Positions 48,181-56,031 of a DNA stretch of 64,000 bases are shown here, one piece after another. This DNA comes from JACVRW01 sp963826165 (lineage in GTDB: Bacteria; Actinomycetota; Thermoleophilia; Solirubrobacterales; Thermoleophilaceae), in contig CAWGWC010000002.1 of the NCBI GenBank assembly GCA_963826165.1, forward strand, positions 1 through 64,000. The letters are read 5' to 3'. Made by a program: the position numbers and the translations under genes. Position 1 is the first letter of the stretch. The number at the start of each line of letters is the position of its first letter. Under the pieces are notes generated by a model. That model made no database searches. It was given only the letters and a program-made list of their open reading frames with translations, and was not told the DNA's origin.

Positions 48181-49592
48181 GCCGGGCTCCCCTCGGCGAT
48201 GACCGCTCCGCCCAGGCTGTGAACCGCCTCGGCCAGTGCGGGCCACAGCCGCCGCTGGATCCCGTGGAGCTCTGCGTAGCGCACGGTCCGCGCGGCGTCG
48301 GGCTCGACCACCGCCGCCGCCCTGCGCTCCGGGTCGACCCCCTGGGAGCGGAGGGCCAGCAGCGCCGGGCCGATCGCCTCGCCGGCGTCGGCGATCACCT
48401 CCAGCGGGGCGCCCACGGCGTCGGCGGTGGCCTGCAGCCAGAGCGGATTGCGCGCGCCCCCGCCTCCCAGGCGCCAGGCGGCCGGGCGGCCGAGCAGCTC
48501 GTCGAGACGCTGGGTGTGGTCGCGCACGGTCAGCGCGAGGGCGTCGACGAACGCGCGGTAGACGTGCTCAGGGCGGGTTTCGAGGTCCAACCCCACCAGG
48601 GCGCCACGCGCACGCGGGTCCCACACCGGCGTGCGCTCGCCGGCCAGGTAGGGCAGGGCCAGCAGCCGGCCCGGCTCGAGCGCTCGCGCGGCGGCGGCGA
48701 CGGCCGTCAGGTCCGCGCCGTCCAGCAGGCGCTCGGCGCACCAGTCGAGCACCAGCCCGCCGGACAGGGTCCAGCCACCCAGCAGCATCCCGTCGCCCGG
48801 GTAGGCCGAGACTCCCAGGCCGTCGCTCGGCGCCGCATCCAGTACGGCACGGCAGATGATCGTTGTGCTGCCGAGGACGATGCCGGCGTCACCGGGAGAA
48901 CGCACCCCGATAGCAGCGATGTCGGCGAACGAGTCATAGGTCCCGGCCGCCACCGGCAGCCCGGCGGGCAGCCCGAGCCGACCTGCCGCGTCCCCGCTTA
49001 GTCGTCCGGCGACCGCCGCGGGGTCCATCGCGGTGGGAAGCGGCAGGGGAGGCTCGACCCCGGGGAGCTCGTAGTCGGCCGCGGTGATCGTGTCCATCAC
49101 CGCTTCGCCGGTGAGCGCCCCTACGACGAAGCCAGTGGCGTCCAGCGCCCAGCTGGCGCGATCGAACACCGCCGGCTCGCGCTCGGCCCACCAGCGCAGC
49201 TTGGGCAGGGCGTTGTCGAGGGTCGCGCCGGCATCGGCCGCGGTCATCGCCGCGGTCATCGCCCGGCGCTGTGGCTCGGCCCGCCGGTCGAGCGCGAACA
49301 GCAGGGCCGGAGTGAGCGGCTGCAGCCGCTCGTCGGTGAGCACCGGAGCGGGCCCCAGCGCAGCCACGCCGATCGCTCCGATCTGGACCTCCCCGGCTGC
49401 GGCCAGCGCCTCACGGCTCGCGGCGTACAGCCCGTCGAGCCAGTCCTCCGGGTCGTGCTCGGCGATCCCGTCGGCCACCCGCGCGCGCCGGTGGCCGTGT
49501 CGCCCTGTCCCGGCAAGCTCGCCGCTCTGGGAGACCACCGCCGCCCGGACGCCACTCAGCCCGACGTCGACTCCGAGGACATGGGCGCTCAT
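48177..49592 (-). CDS. FGGY-family carbohydrate kinase
   Basis: The 471-residue protein has the phosphate-1 motif GVDVGLSGVRAAV, the adenosine region GTYDSFADIAAIGV with the catalytic Asp, and LRLGGGGARNPLWLQATAD near the end, as in xylulokinase-like FGGY kinases. It phosphorylates a ketose or polyol with ATP in the cytoplasm. It is first in a minus-strand operon with a zinc dehydrogenase, a class I aldolase and an SDR. The upstream gap of 77 bases has a GATATATC word near the start, useful as a promoter element. Confidence 0.85.
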   Translation of the reverse strand: MSAHVLGVDVGLSGVRAAVVSQSGELAGTGRHGHRRARVADGIAEHDPEDWLDGLYAASREALAAAGEVQIGAIGVAALGPAPVLTDERLQPLTPALLFALDRRAEPQRRAMTAAMTAADAGATLDNALPKLRWWAEREPAVFDRASWALDATGFVVGALTGEAVMDTITAADYELPGVEPPLPLPTAMDPAAVAGRLSGDAAGRLGLPAGLPVAAGTYDSFADIAAIGVRSPGDAGIVLGSTTIICRAVLDAAPSDGLGVSAYPGDGMLLGGWTLSGGLVLDWCAERLLDGADLTAVAAAARALEPGRLLALPYLAGERTPVWDPRARGALVGLDLETRPEHVYRAFVDALALTVRDHTQRLDELLGRPAAWRLGGGGARNPLWLQATADAVGAPLEVIADAGEAIGPALLALRSQGVDPERRAAAVVEPDAARTVRYAELHGIQRRLWPALAEAVHSLGGAVIAEGSPA

Positions 49593-49669
49593 GGGGCGAG
49601 CGACGATATATCACGGCTCCCGCCCCTCAAGTTCGGCCCGTTACCGGCCGATGCAAGTGGGGTAGCTCA

Positions 49670-51478
49670 GTGCAGCGGGCCGTGCCACTTTCCCTGTCCA
49701 AATCCCATGCGTACCTGCTCGCCCTCGTGGCCGGGCTGGCTCTCGCTGCCCCGGCGCAGGCTCAGGCTCAGGCCGACGCGGCTCCCGGCGAGCTGATCGT
49801 GCGCTTCGCCCCGACGGCGGACGCCGGCGATCGGGCGGACATCAGGGAGCGCGCACAGGTCGGCTTCGCCGAGCGGCTCCCGGTGCGCGGGCTCCAGGTG
49901 GTGGAGGTCGATGCCGGTCAGACCACCGCGGCCGCCGAGCGCTCGCTCGAGCGGGCCGACGGGGTGGCCTACGCGGAGCCCAACTTCTACCGGCGCTCGT
50001 TCCTGCGACCGAGCGACTCGAGCTTCGGGCTGCAGTGGGCCTTCCAGAACACTGGGCAGAGCGGTGGCCTCGCCGGAGCGGACGTCAACGCGGTCGCCGC
50101 CTGGGACATCACCACTGGCAGCCCGGCTACCACGGTGGCCGTGGTCGACTCGGGCGTACAGCTCTCACATCCCGATCTCCTCGGGTCGAGCTGGACCAAC
50201 CCGGGCGAGTCCGGCGCCGGTCGTGAGGCCAACGGAGTCGACGACGACGGCAACACCCTGGTGGACGACGTCCGGGGGTGGGACTGGGTCGGGCTTGACG
50301 GCGACCCAACCGATCTCAACGGCCACGGCACGCATGTGGCGGGCACCGTGGGCGCGCGCAGCAACAACGCGCGCGGCGTGGCCGGCACGAGCTGGGGCGC
50401 GCGGCTGCTGGCGCTGCGCGTGCTCGCTCAGAACGGGACCGGCACCGTGGCCAATGTCGTGAAGGCCTACAACTACGCCGCCGCCAAGGGGATCCGCATC
50501 GTCAACGCGAGCCTCGGCGCCTCGTCTTCCTCCCTTGCCGAGCGGGACGCCATCGCCGCGGCATCCGGGGTCCTGTTCGTGGTGGCCGCCGGCAACGGCG
50601 GCGCCGACGGGGTGGGCGACGACAACGACCGCACGCCGCTGTACCCGTGCTCCTATCCGCTGGCCAACGTGGTCTGCGTGGCCTCCACTGGCCGGCGCGA
50701 CCAGCTGTCGGCCTTTTCCAACTACGGCGCCGCCTCGGTCGACCTGGCGGCCCCCGGTGAGGACATCCTGAGCACCTGGCTGGATGGCCGCTACGCCTAT
50801 TCGGACGGAACCTCGATGGCCACCCCGCACGTCGCCGGTACCGCGGCGCTGTTGCTCGCCGCCCGGCCGGCGCTGACCGTCGCCGAGCTGCGCGCAGCGC
50901 TGCTCGGCGGGGTCGATCCCCTGAGCTCCCTCGCCGGGCGGGTGGCCTCCGGCGGTCGGCTCGACATGAGGCGACCGCTCGAGGTGGCCGCGCCGGGCAG
51001 CCTCGGCGCCGGCGCTCCCACCACGGCCCCAACCGCGCCTGCACCCGTACCAACGCCACGGCCGGCGGCCCCGCCACGGACGCCCGCGCCCCCGGTACAG
51101 GCGCCCGCGCCGGCGCTCGACCGGTCCGCTCCGACCATCAGTCTCCACGCGAAGCGCCGCCTGTCGCTTGCGCGGGTGCTGCGTCGCGGCCTGAAGCTGC
51201 GGGTGGTCTGCAGCGAGTCCTGCTCGGTGCGGCTCCGGGTCCTGCTCGGCTCGCGGGAGGCACGCCGGGCCGGGCGCTCTCGCGCCGGTCGTGCGGTGTC
51301 GCTGCGCAGCGTCCGCATCGCGCCCACGCGCTCTCGCCGGGTGACGCTCCGCTTCGGCCGCCGGGCGCGCGTGACACTGCGCCGCCTCGGATCTGCCCGC
51401 GTGACGCTTGAAGCGCGGGGCGAGGATGCCGCGGGCAACGCCCGCAGCGTGCGACGTCGCGTAGCCCTCACGCGCTAG
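49670..51478 (+). CDS. secreted subtilisin-like serine protease (S8)
   Basis: The 602-residue protein has a signal peptide (residues 12-36), a propeptide-like region to about 110 (LIVRFAPTA, YAEPNFYRR) and a subtilase domain with catalytic Asp160 (VVDSG), His219 (NGHGTHVAGT), Asn309 and Ser382 (GTSMATPHVAG). A Pro/Ala-rich linker leads to a C-terminal Arg-rich domain of about 110 residues with two Cys. It is an exported protease of the thermitase/fervidolysin type. The start is GTG. It stands alone, followed by a hairpin. Confidence 0.9.
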   Translation: MQRAVPLSLSKSHAYLLALVAGLALAAPAQAQAQADAAPGELIVRFAPTADAGDRADIRERAQVGFAERLPVRGLQVVEVDAGQTTAAAERSLERADGVAYAEPNFYRRSFLRPSDSSFGLQWAFQNTGQSGGLAGADVNAVAAWDITTGSPATTVAVVDSGVQLSHPDLLGSSWTNPGESGAGREANGVDDDGNTLVDDVRGWDWVGLDGDPTDLNGHGTHVAGTVGARSNNARGVAGTSWGARLLALRVLAQNGTGTVANVVKAYNYAAAKGIRIVNASLGASSSSLAERDAIAAASGVLFVVAAGNGGADGVGDDNDRTPLYPCSYPLANVVCVASTGRRDQLSAFSNYGAASVDLAAPGEDILSTWLDGRYAYSDGTSMATPHVAGTAALLLAARPALTVAELRAALLGGVDPLSSLAGRVASGGRLDMRRPLEVAAPGSLGAGAPTTAPTAPAPVPTPRPAAPPRTPAPPVQAPAPALDRSAPTISLHAKRRLSLARVLRRGLKLRVVCSESCSVRLRVLLGSREARRAGRSRAGRAVSLRSVRIAPTRSRRVTLRFGRRARVTLRRLGSARVTLEARGEDAAGNARSVRRRVALTR

Positions 51479-51485
51479 AGATCGT

Positions 51486-51509
51486 CCAGAAATCGCACTG
51501 GTTTTCTGG
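51486..51509. terminator. hairpin after the protease gene
   Basis: CCAGAAA and TTTCTGG form a perfect 7-base stem with a 10-base loop, starting 8 bases after the protease stop. No T-run follows, so it may be an intrinsic-like terminator with a GC-poor stem or an mRNA end-protecting hairpin. It also lies before the promoter of the next gene. Confidence 0.4.
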
Positions 51510-51566
51510 GCGAAGCTCTGCAAGTATCGGCCCGCACCGGACTGCCCCCGTAGCGAAAGGCCCTCC

Positions 51567-52685
51567 ATGTCGCTCCGCCGGAACGTGCTCGCCGTGCTCA
51601 TCGCGTGCGCTGCTCTGCTCGCCTCAGCCGTGCCTGCGGTGGCGAGCGGTCCACCGGAGCTGAAGGTGGTGGCCGAGGGCCTCGACAACCCGCGCGGGCT
51701 GGACATCGGGCGCCACGGCGCCGTCTACGTGACCGAGGCGGGCCGCGGCGGCACGGGACCCTGTCGCCAGGGACCGGAGGGACCGGAGAGCGGCGAGGAA
51801 TGCGTAGGCGCCACGGGAGCGGTCACCCGCATCCGGCACGGCCACCAGCGCCGCGTGCTGAGCGGGCTGCCCTCGCTGGCGCCGGCCAGCGGCGAAGCGG
51901 CCACCGGCCCTCAGGACATCTCGATCGGCCCGCTCGGCAACGTCCGGATGGTCGTGGGCCTCGGCGGCCCGGCCGAGCAGCGGGCGGCTCTCGGTCCGCT
52001 CGGACCGCTGTTCGGACAGCTGTTCAAGGTTTCGCCCTACGGCGGTGCTCGTCCCATAGCGGACCTCGCCGCGTACGAGAGCTCGGCCGATCCCGACGCC
52101 GACGGCGCTGACAGCAACCCCAACTCGGTGGTGGCGAAGTTCTTCAGCTCGGTCGTGGCCGACGCGGGCGGCAACAGCCTCGTGCGGGTGGGACCGCGTG
52201 GGCGGTTCTCCACGCTGGCCGTCTTCCCGGACCGCCTGGTGCCTCCGCCCGGGCCGCCGGCTCCGCCGACCCTCCCCATGGACGCCGTTCCCACCTCGGT
52301 GGTGGTCGGGCCGGACCGTGACTACTACGTGGGTCAGCTCACGGGCTTCCCGTTCCCGGTGGGCGGCGCGAACGTCTACCGCGTGGACCGACGCGGGTCG
52401 GAGCCCGAGGTCGTGGCCGGGGGTTTCACCAACATCAGCGACATCGCGTTCGGTCCCGACGGGCGTCTGTACGTGCTCGAGATCGCCAGCAACAGCCTGC
52501 TGGCGGACGTTCCGGTCGGCGCGCTCAAGCGCGTGAACCGCGATGGCTCGATCACGACGGTGGTGGGTGAGGGCCTGGTGTTCCCGACCGGTCTGGCCAT
52601 CGACCGGCGGGGTCACGCATACATCTCGAACTACGGCGCCGCCGCGGGCGTCGGGGAGGTCGTGCGGGTCAAGCTCCGCCGCTAG
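51567..52685 (+). CDS. secreted ScyD/ScyE-family beta-propeller protein
   Basis: The 372-residue protein has a signal peptide (to about residue 27) and repeated NHL/SMP-like blades: VVAEGLDNPRGLDIGRHGAVYVTEAG, ISDIAFGPDGRLYVLE and VFPTGLAIDRRGHAYISNYG, written here in fragments. The ScyD/ScyE family takes its name from scytonemin genes but is widespread in actinobacteria with unknown role. It may bind or process a small extracellular compound. The 3' end overlaps the convergent acetolactate decarboxylase gene by 4 bases. Confidence 0.82.
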   Translation: MSLRRNVLAVLIACAALLASAVPAVASGPPELKVVAEGLDNPRGLDIGRHGAVYVTEAGRGGTGPCRQGPEGPESGEECVGATGAVTRIRHGHQRRVLSGLPSLAPASGEAATGPQDISIGPLGNVRMVVGLGGPAEQRAALGPLGPLFGQLFKVSPYGGARPIADLAAYESSADPDADGADSNPNSVVAKFFSSVVADAGGNSLVRVGPRGRFSTLAVFPDRLVPPPGPPAPPTLPMDAVPTSVVVGPDRDYYVGQLTGFPFPVGGANVYRVDRRGSEPEVVAGGFTNISDIAFGPDGRLYVLEIASNSLLADVPVGALKRVNRDGSITTVVGEGLVFPTGLAIDRRGHAYISNYGAAAGVGEVVRVKLRR

Positions 52686-53470
52686 CGGGGGTCGCCCTCG
52701 ATCTCGTCGAGGAGACTCCGCCTCGAGAAGGCTGCGCCCGGTGTCTCGAGCTCGACACCGGGCGGCAGCTCGAGGTGCAGGTCCGAGGAGTGGTCGAGGG
52801 TGATGTCTCCCTCGCGCACGCGGCAGTCGAGCACGTGCCCCCCGGCCGAGCGATCGCCGGTGATGAAGTGCAGGTGGTACCCGGAGACGTTGAGACCGGC
52901 GGCGTAGTCGGGAAAGCGGAAGCCGACGATCGTGCCGCTCACGTCCTCGAGCACGAACACCCGCTGCTGGGCGGCCACCTCGGCCAGCGGCGGGTAGGGC
53001 TTGTGCTGGCGGGGCACCGAACGCACCTTCACGCGAGCGAAATGGCCGTCCACGCGCACGGCATGGCAGGCGCCGCCGGCCGGCAGGCGAGTGTCCAGCA
53101 GGCCGAGCAGCTCGTCGTGGTCGAGCGGGCTCGTCATCGAGAAGCGGACATCGGGGTCGAAGAAGATCACCAGGGCGAAGGGCGTCCGCTCCTCGTCCGC
53201 CACCCGGCGAACCGTCCCGTCCACCGCGGCCTGGAAGAACTCGCCGTCGATGGCCACCATCTCGCCGTCGCACGCGTCCAGCGTGCCGAGACCCAGGTCG
53301 CCGTGCCCGTGAAGCTCGCCGAAGCTGATGTCGCCGTCGTAGGCGCCGTCGAGGAGCGCGTCGATGGTCGAGGTCTGGAAGATCACGTGAGGCTCGTGCT
53401 CGTCGTGGACAGCGTCCTTGCGCAGCGCCTCGACGTGCAGGGCCTTGACCAGGCCTTCGTCGATGCTCAT
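52682..53470 (-). CDS. budA: alpha-acetolactate decarboxylase
   Basis: The 262-residue protein matches BudA/AlsD. FQTSTIDALLDGAYDGDIS and FGELHGHGDLGLGTLDA are typical. The zinc ligands are His199 and His201 in GYHLHFI and His212 in AGGHVLDC. Glu52 lies in the FGE motif. The enzyme converts acetolactate to acetoin in the cytoplasm. It overlaps the secreted TIM-barrel gene by 4 bases, an unexpected partner. The E1 alpha/beta pair at 22-24 kb, possibly acetoin dehydrogenase, could use its product, but that is speculation. The start is ATG at 53470. Confidence 0.87.
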   Translation of the reverse strand: MSIDEGLVKALHVEALRKDAVHDEHEPHVIFQTSTIDALLDGAYDGDISFGELHGHGDLGLGTLDACDGEMVAIDGEFFQAAVDGTVRRVADEERTPFALVIFFDPDVRFSMTSPLDHDELLGLLDTRLPAGGACHAVRVDGHFARVKVRSVPRQHKPYPPLAEVAAQQRVFVLEDVSGTIVGFRFPDYAAGLNVSGYHLHFITGDRSAGGHVLDCRVREGDITLDHSSDLHLELPPGVELETPGAAFSRRSLLDEIEGDPR

Positions 53471-54666
53471 CTCGGCGCGCCGTAGCGGGCCACGGCCCTC
53501 CGGTAGACCTCGAAGGCAGGCTTGCGCGAGTAGTCGTCGCGCAGCAGTCCGAAGTGCTGCTGGAAGCTGGGCCCGGCGCTGTTGTTGTCGCGCAGGCCGA
53601 AGAAGCGGAAGTCGGTGATGCCGTAGCGGCCGCGGTAGTTGTGGGCGGCGCGGGCGAACTCGCCCGTGGCCTCGGCCTGGTCGGCCTCCGAGCGGCCGGG
53701 ACCGGTGCCGTAGCCGGTCTCCTCGATGCGCAGCGGCGTGCCGCTGCCGAATCCCGCCCTGGGCATGAAGCACTCGCGGGTCTGCGCGATGCCCTCGAGA
53801 AAGGCGTCGCCGAAGTCGTCGATGCGCGCCGGGAAGAGGATCCCGGGCGTGAAGGTGCCCGGGTAGAGGTCCACCCCGATCCAGTCCGTATGACGGCGCA
53901 GCCGGCGCCCGCCCCGCCGGCCCACGGCTTCCCAGAAGCGCGAGTCGTTCGCGGGGTCGGCAAAGTCGAAGCGCCAGGCATAGTTGAAGCCGATCGTCTG
54001 GTGGTCGTGTCCCAGCCGCCGGGACTCGCGCTTGGCCGCCACCACGCCCTCGACGAGCGCCTCCACCGCGGACCGGTAGGCCCCGTCGGAGGTGTTCGGC
54101 GAGAAGCCGATGTTGACCTCGTTCGTGATCTGCAGACCGGTCACGCGCCGGATCGGACCGAACTCACGCACCACACGCCGCACGAAGCGCAGCCACTTGG
54201 CGATGTTCCCGTCGTCGGCGGGCGCCGGGTGGTAGCGCACCTGCAGCTCCACCTCGAGGCCCTGGCGCGCGAAGTGGCGTGCCAGGCGCTCGAAGCGCCT
54301 GATGCCGGTCAGGCCGTCCTCCATGAAGAGGCGGTTCAGGCGAACGGCAAAGAAGCGCCGGCCCGCGAGCCGTCGCACGGCGGCGTCGCGCTCGGCGGGG
54401 TCCTCCCGGACGGTGGGGACGGTCTGCTGTGTGCCGCTCTCACCGGCCAGCCGTGGCCCGACGCCGAAGCGAACGCGCGGCCCGCCGGCCGGCGGATCGT
54501 CGGCGTAGCTCTCCAGGCAGTGGGGATCGTGCTGTTCCGGTGAGGGCGTCTGTGACGGGGGGATCGCGCCGCCGCGGTCCCACGGGATCGCCGAGGCCGG
54601 GGCCGGGCAGAGGCCGGCGACCACGACGGCCAGCACGGGGACGACCTGGCGTGAGATCAGGGCCAT
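53467..54666 (-). CDS. secreted TIM-barrel glycosidase-like protein
   Basis: The 399-residue protein has a signal peptide (to about residue 26) and a clan GH-A-like barrel. LQITNEVNIGFS has the NE pair expected for the acid/base Glu, and LRIEETGYGTG has the candidate nucleophile Glu. IGVDLYPGTF lies in between, as in cellulase (GH5/GH39-like) proteins. The family is not resolvable by eye. It resembles the frameshifted protein at 1-594 in style. The gene is in an operon with an SRPBCC protein, an SDR and acetolactate decarboxylase. Confidence 0.72.
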   Translation of the reverse strand: MALISRQVVPVLAVVVAGLCPAPASAIPWDRGGAIPPSQTPSPEQHDPHCLESYADDPPAGGPRVRFGVGPRLAGESGTQQTVPTVREDPAERDAAVRRLAGRRFFAVRLNRLFMEDGLTGIRRFERLARHFARQGLEVELQVRYHPAPADDGNIAKWLRFVRRVVREFGPIRRVTGLQITNEVNIGFSPNTSDGAYRSAVEALVEGVVAAKRESRRLGHDHQTIGFNYAWRFDFADPANDSRFWEAVGRRGGRRLRRHTDWIGVDLYPGTFTPGILFPARIDDFGDAFLEGIAQTRECFMPRAGFGSGTPLRIEETGYGTGPGRSEADQAEATGEFARAAHNYRGRYGITDFRFFGLRDNNSAGPSFQQHFGLLRDDYSRKPAFEVYRRAVARYGAPR

Positions 54667-54669
54667 CGG

Positions 54670-55155
54670 CTACGTCTCCGCGATCCGCGCAACCCCGTCG
54701 ACCCAGCGCTGATGGAAGTGGCGCACGGCCGGCCGCAGGACCGGACCGAGCAGAGCGATGGCCGCGCCGCGCTGGGTCTCCTCGGTGAGGATCTCGCAGC
54801 CGCCGGCGGTGGGGGTCAGGAGCCAGGCGTGGTGGCCGACCGCGCCCAGGCCGCGGCCGGTCCAGGCCAGGCGGTGCGGAGGCTCGAATTCGGTCACCTC
54901 AGTGGTCACCGGGGCCCCGAAGGTGATCCAGGTGAAGCTGCTGCCCAGCGCCAGCTCGGGCCAGGGTCCGCCCCGGTGGCGGACGCGGAACACGTTGGGA
55001 TAGAAGTCCCGCCAGCGGTCGGGCCGGACCAACCGGGCGAATACCGCCTCACAGCCGGCAGACGAGCTGGACCGGTTGGCCTGATGCAGGCGCGCGCCCT
55101 CCGGCTGGTGCCCGGCGGGCCAGCGAACCGCACTGCCGGTCGTCGCCACCGACAT
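54670..55155 (-). CDS. SRPBCC-family (polyketide cyclase/dehydrase-like) protein
   Basis: This 161-residue protein has the START/SRPBCC layout: an N-terminal strand, WRDFYPNVFRVRHRGG, a central beta sheet with TTEVTEFEPPHRLAWTGRG and a long C-terminal helix (RPAVRHFHQRWVDGVARI). Proteins of this fold bind hydrophobic ligands and rarely show a catalytic motif. It lies 3 bases from neighbouring genes on both sides, so it is co-transcribed. The ATG at 55155 was taken; later starts are possible. Confidence 0.72.
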   Translation of the reverse strand: MSVATTGSAVRWPAGHQPEGARLHQANRSSSSAGCEAVFARLVRPDRWRDFYPNVFRVRHRGGPWPELALGSSFTWITFGAPVTTEVTEFEPPHRLAWTGRGLGAVGHHAWLLTPTAGGCEILTEETQRGAAIALLGPVLRPAVRHFHQRWVDGVARIAET

Positions 55156-55158
55156 TGC

Positions 55159-56013
55159 TCAGCTCTCGCCGGGCCGGGGAAACTGGGACGCCACGAAGCG
55201 GTCCCACATCCCGTCGGTCATCAGGCTGCGCTGGCGGATCAGCAGGTGCGCGGAGGGGGTCACGCGGTAGCGGATCTTCGGTTTGGCAGCGGTGATCGCC
55301 CGCTCGATCGCCTTGGCCACGGTCTCGGGGCCGCCGCCGAGCCGGGCCACCGGCCCCTTCTCGTACACCTCCTTGGTGCTCTTGGCCACCGAGGCGTTGA
55401 ACTCGGCGTAGGGGCCGTCGCCGGTCTGGACCTCGGCCGCCGCAGTGCCGCCGAACTCCGTCCGGATCAACCCGGGCTGGATGACCACCACGTCCACGCC
55501 GAAGCCCTTGACCTCGAAGCGCAGCGCATCGCTGATCGCCTCCACCGCGTACTTGGTGGCGTGATAGATGCCTCCGCCGGGGAAGGTGAAGTTCGCGCCC
55601 ATCGAGCTGATGTTGACGATGCGCCCGTAGCCCTGATCGCGCATGCCGGGCAGCACCAGCTGGCACATCCGCATCAGACCGAACACGTTGGTCTCGAACT
55701 GGCGCCGCACGTCGTCCATCTCGATCGTCTCGATGGCTCCCGACTGGGAGTAGCCGGCGTTGTTCACGAGCACCCCGACGGCCCCCTGCTCGGCCACCAC
55801 CTGCTCCACCGCCGCCTGCATCGAGGCCTCGTCGGTCACGTCGAGCGCGAGCGTGCGGCAGCCCGATCCCTCGAGATCCGAGATCGCATCGGCCCTGCGT
55901 GCGGTGGCGTAGACGGTGTGGCCGGCGGCTGCCAGGCGCTGGGCGGTGGCGCGGCCGATGCCGGTCGAGCAGCCGGTGATGAGGACGGCCCGGGAGGTGA
56001 CGTGGTTGGTCAT
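55159..56013 (-). CDS. short-chain dehydrogenase/reductase
   Basis: The 284-residue classical SDR has TGCSTGIG (residues 13-20), VNNAG, Ser137 and Tyr150-x3-Lys154 (YHATK). An extended C-terminus with RYRVTPSAHLLIRQRSLM is typical of the 17-beta-HSD-like oxidoreductase group often annotated with retinol or steroid relatives. The ATG at 56013 was chosen over the upstream in-frame extension, which is antisense to the LuxR gene. It is first in a four-gene operon and divergent from the TPR-LuxR gene across 18 bases. Confidence 0.85.
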   Translation of the reverse strand: MTNHVTSRAVLITGCSTGIGRATAQRLAAAGHTVYATARRADAISDLEGSGCRTLALDVTDEASMQAAVEQVVAEQGAVGVLVNNAGYSQSGAIETIEMDDVRRQFETNVFGLMRMCQLVLPGMRDQGYGRIVNISSMGANFTFPGGGIYHATKYAVEAISDALRFEVKGFGVDVVVIQPGLIRTEFGGTAAAEVQTGDGPYAEFNASVAKSTKEVYEKGPVARLGGGPETVAKAIERAITAAKPKIRYRVTPSAHLLIRQRSLMTDGMWDRFVASQFPRPGES

Positions 56014-56031
56014 GAGCGGCAAACTAGCGTT

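Noticed and set aside
49650..49672. GGGGTAGCTCAGT before the protease gene looks like the start of a tRNA D arm
   Set aside because: No matching acceptor, anticodon or T arm follows. It is a chance match.
51624..53981. Minus-strand frame of 785 codons spanning the ScyD and decarboxylase genes
   Set aside because: It mixes shadows of several real genes and has no coherent domain pattern.
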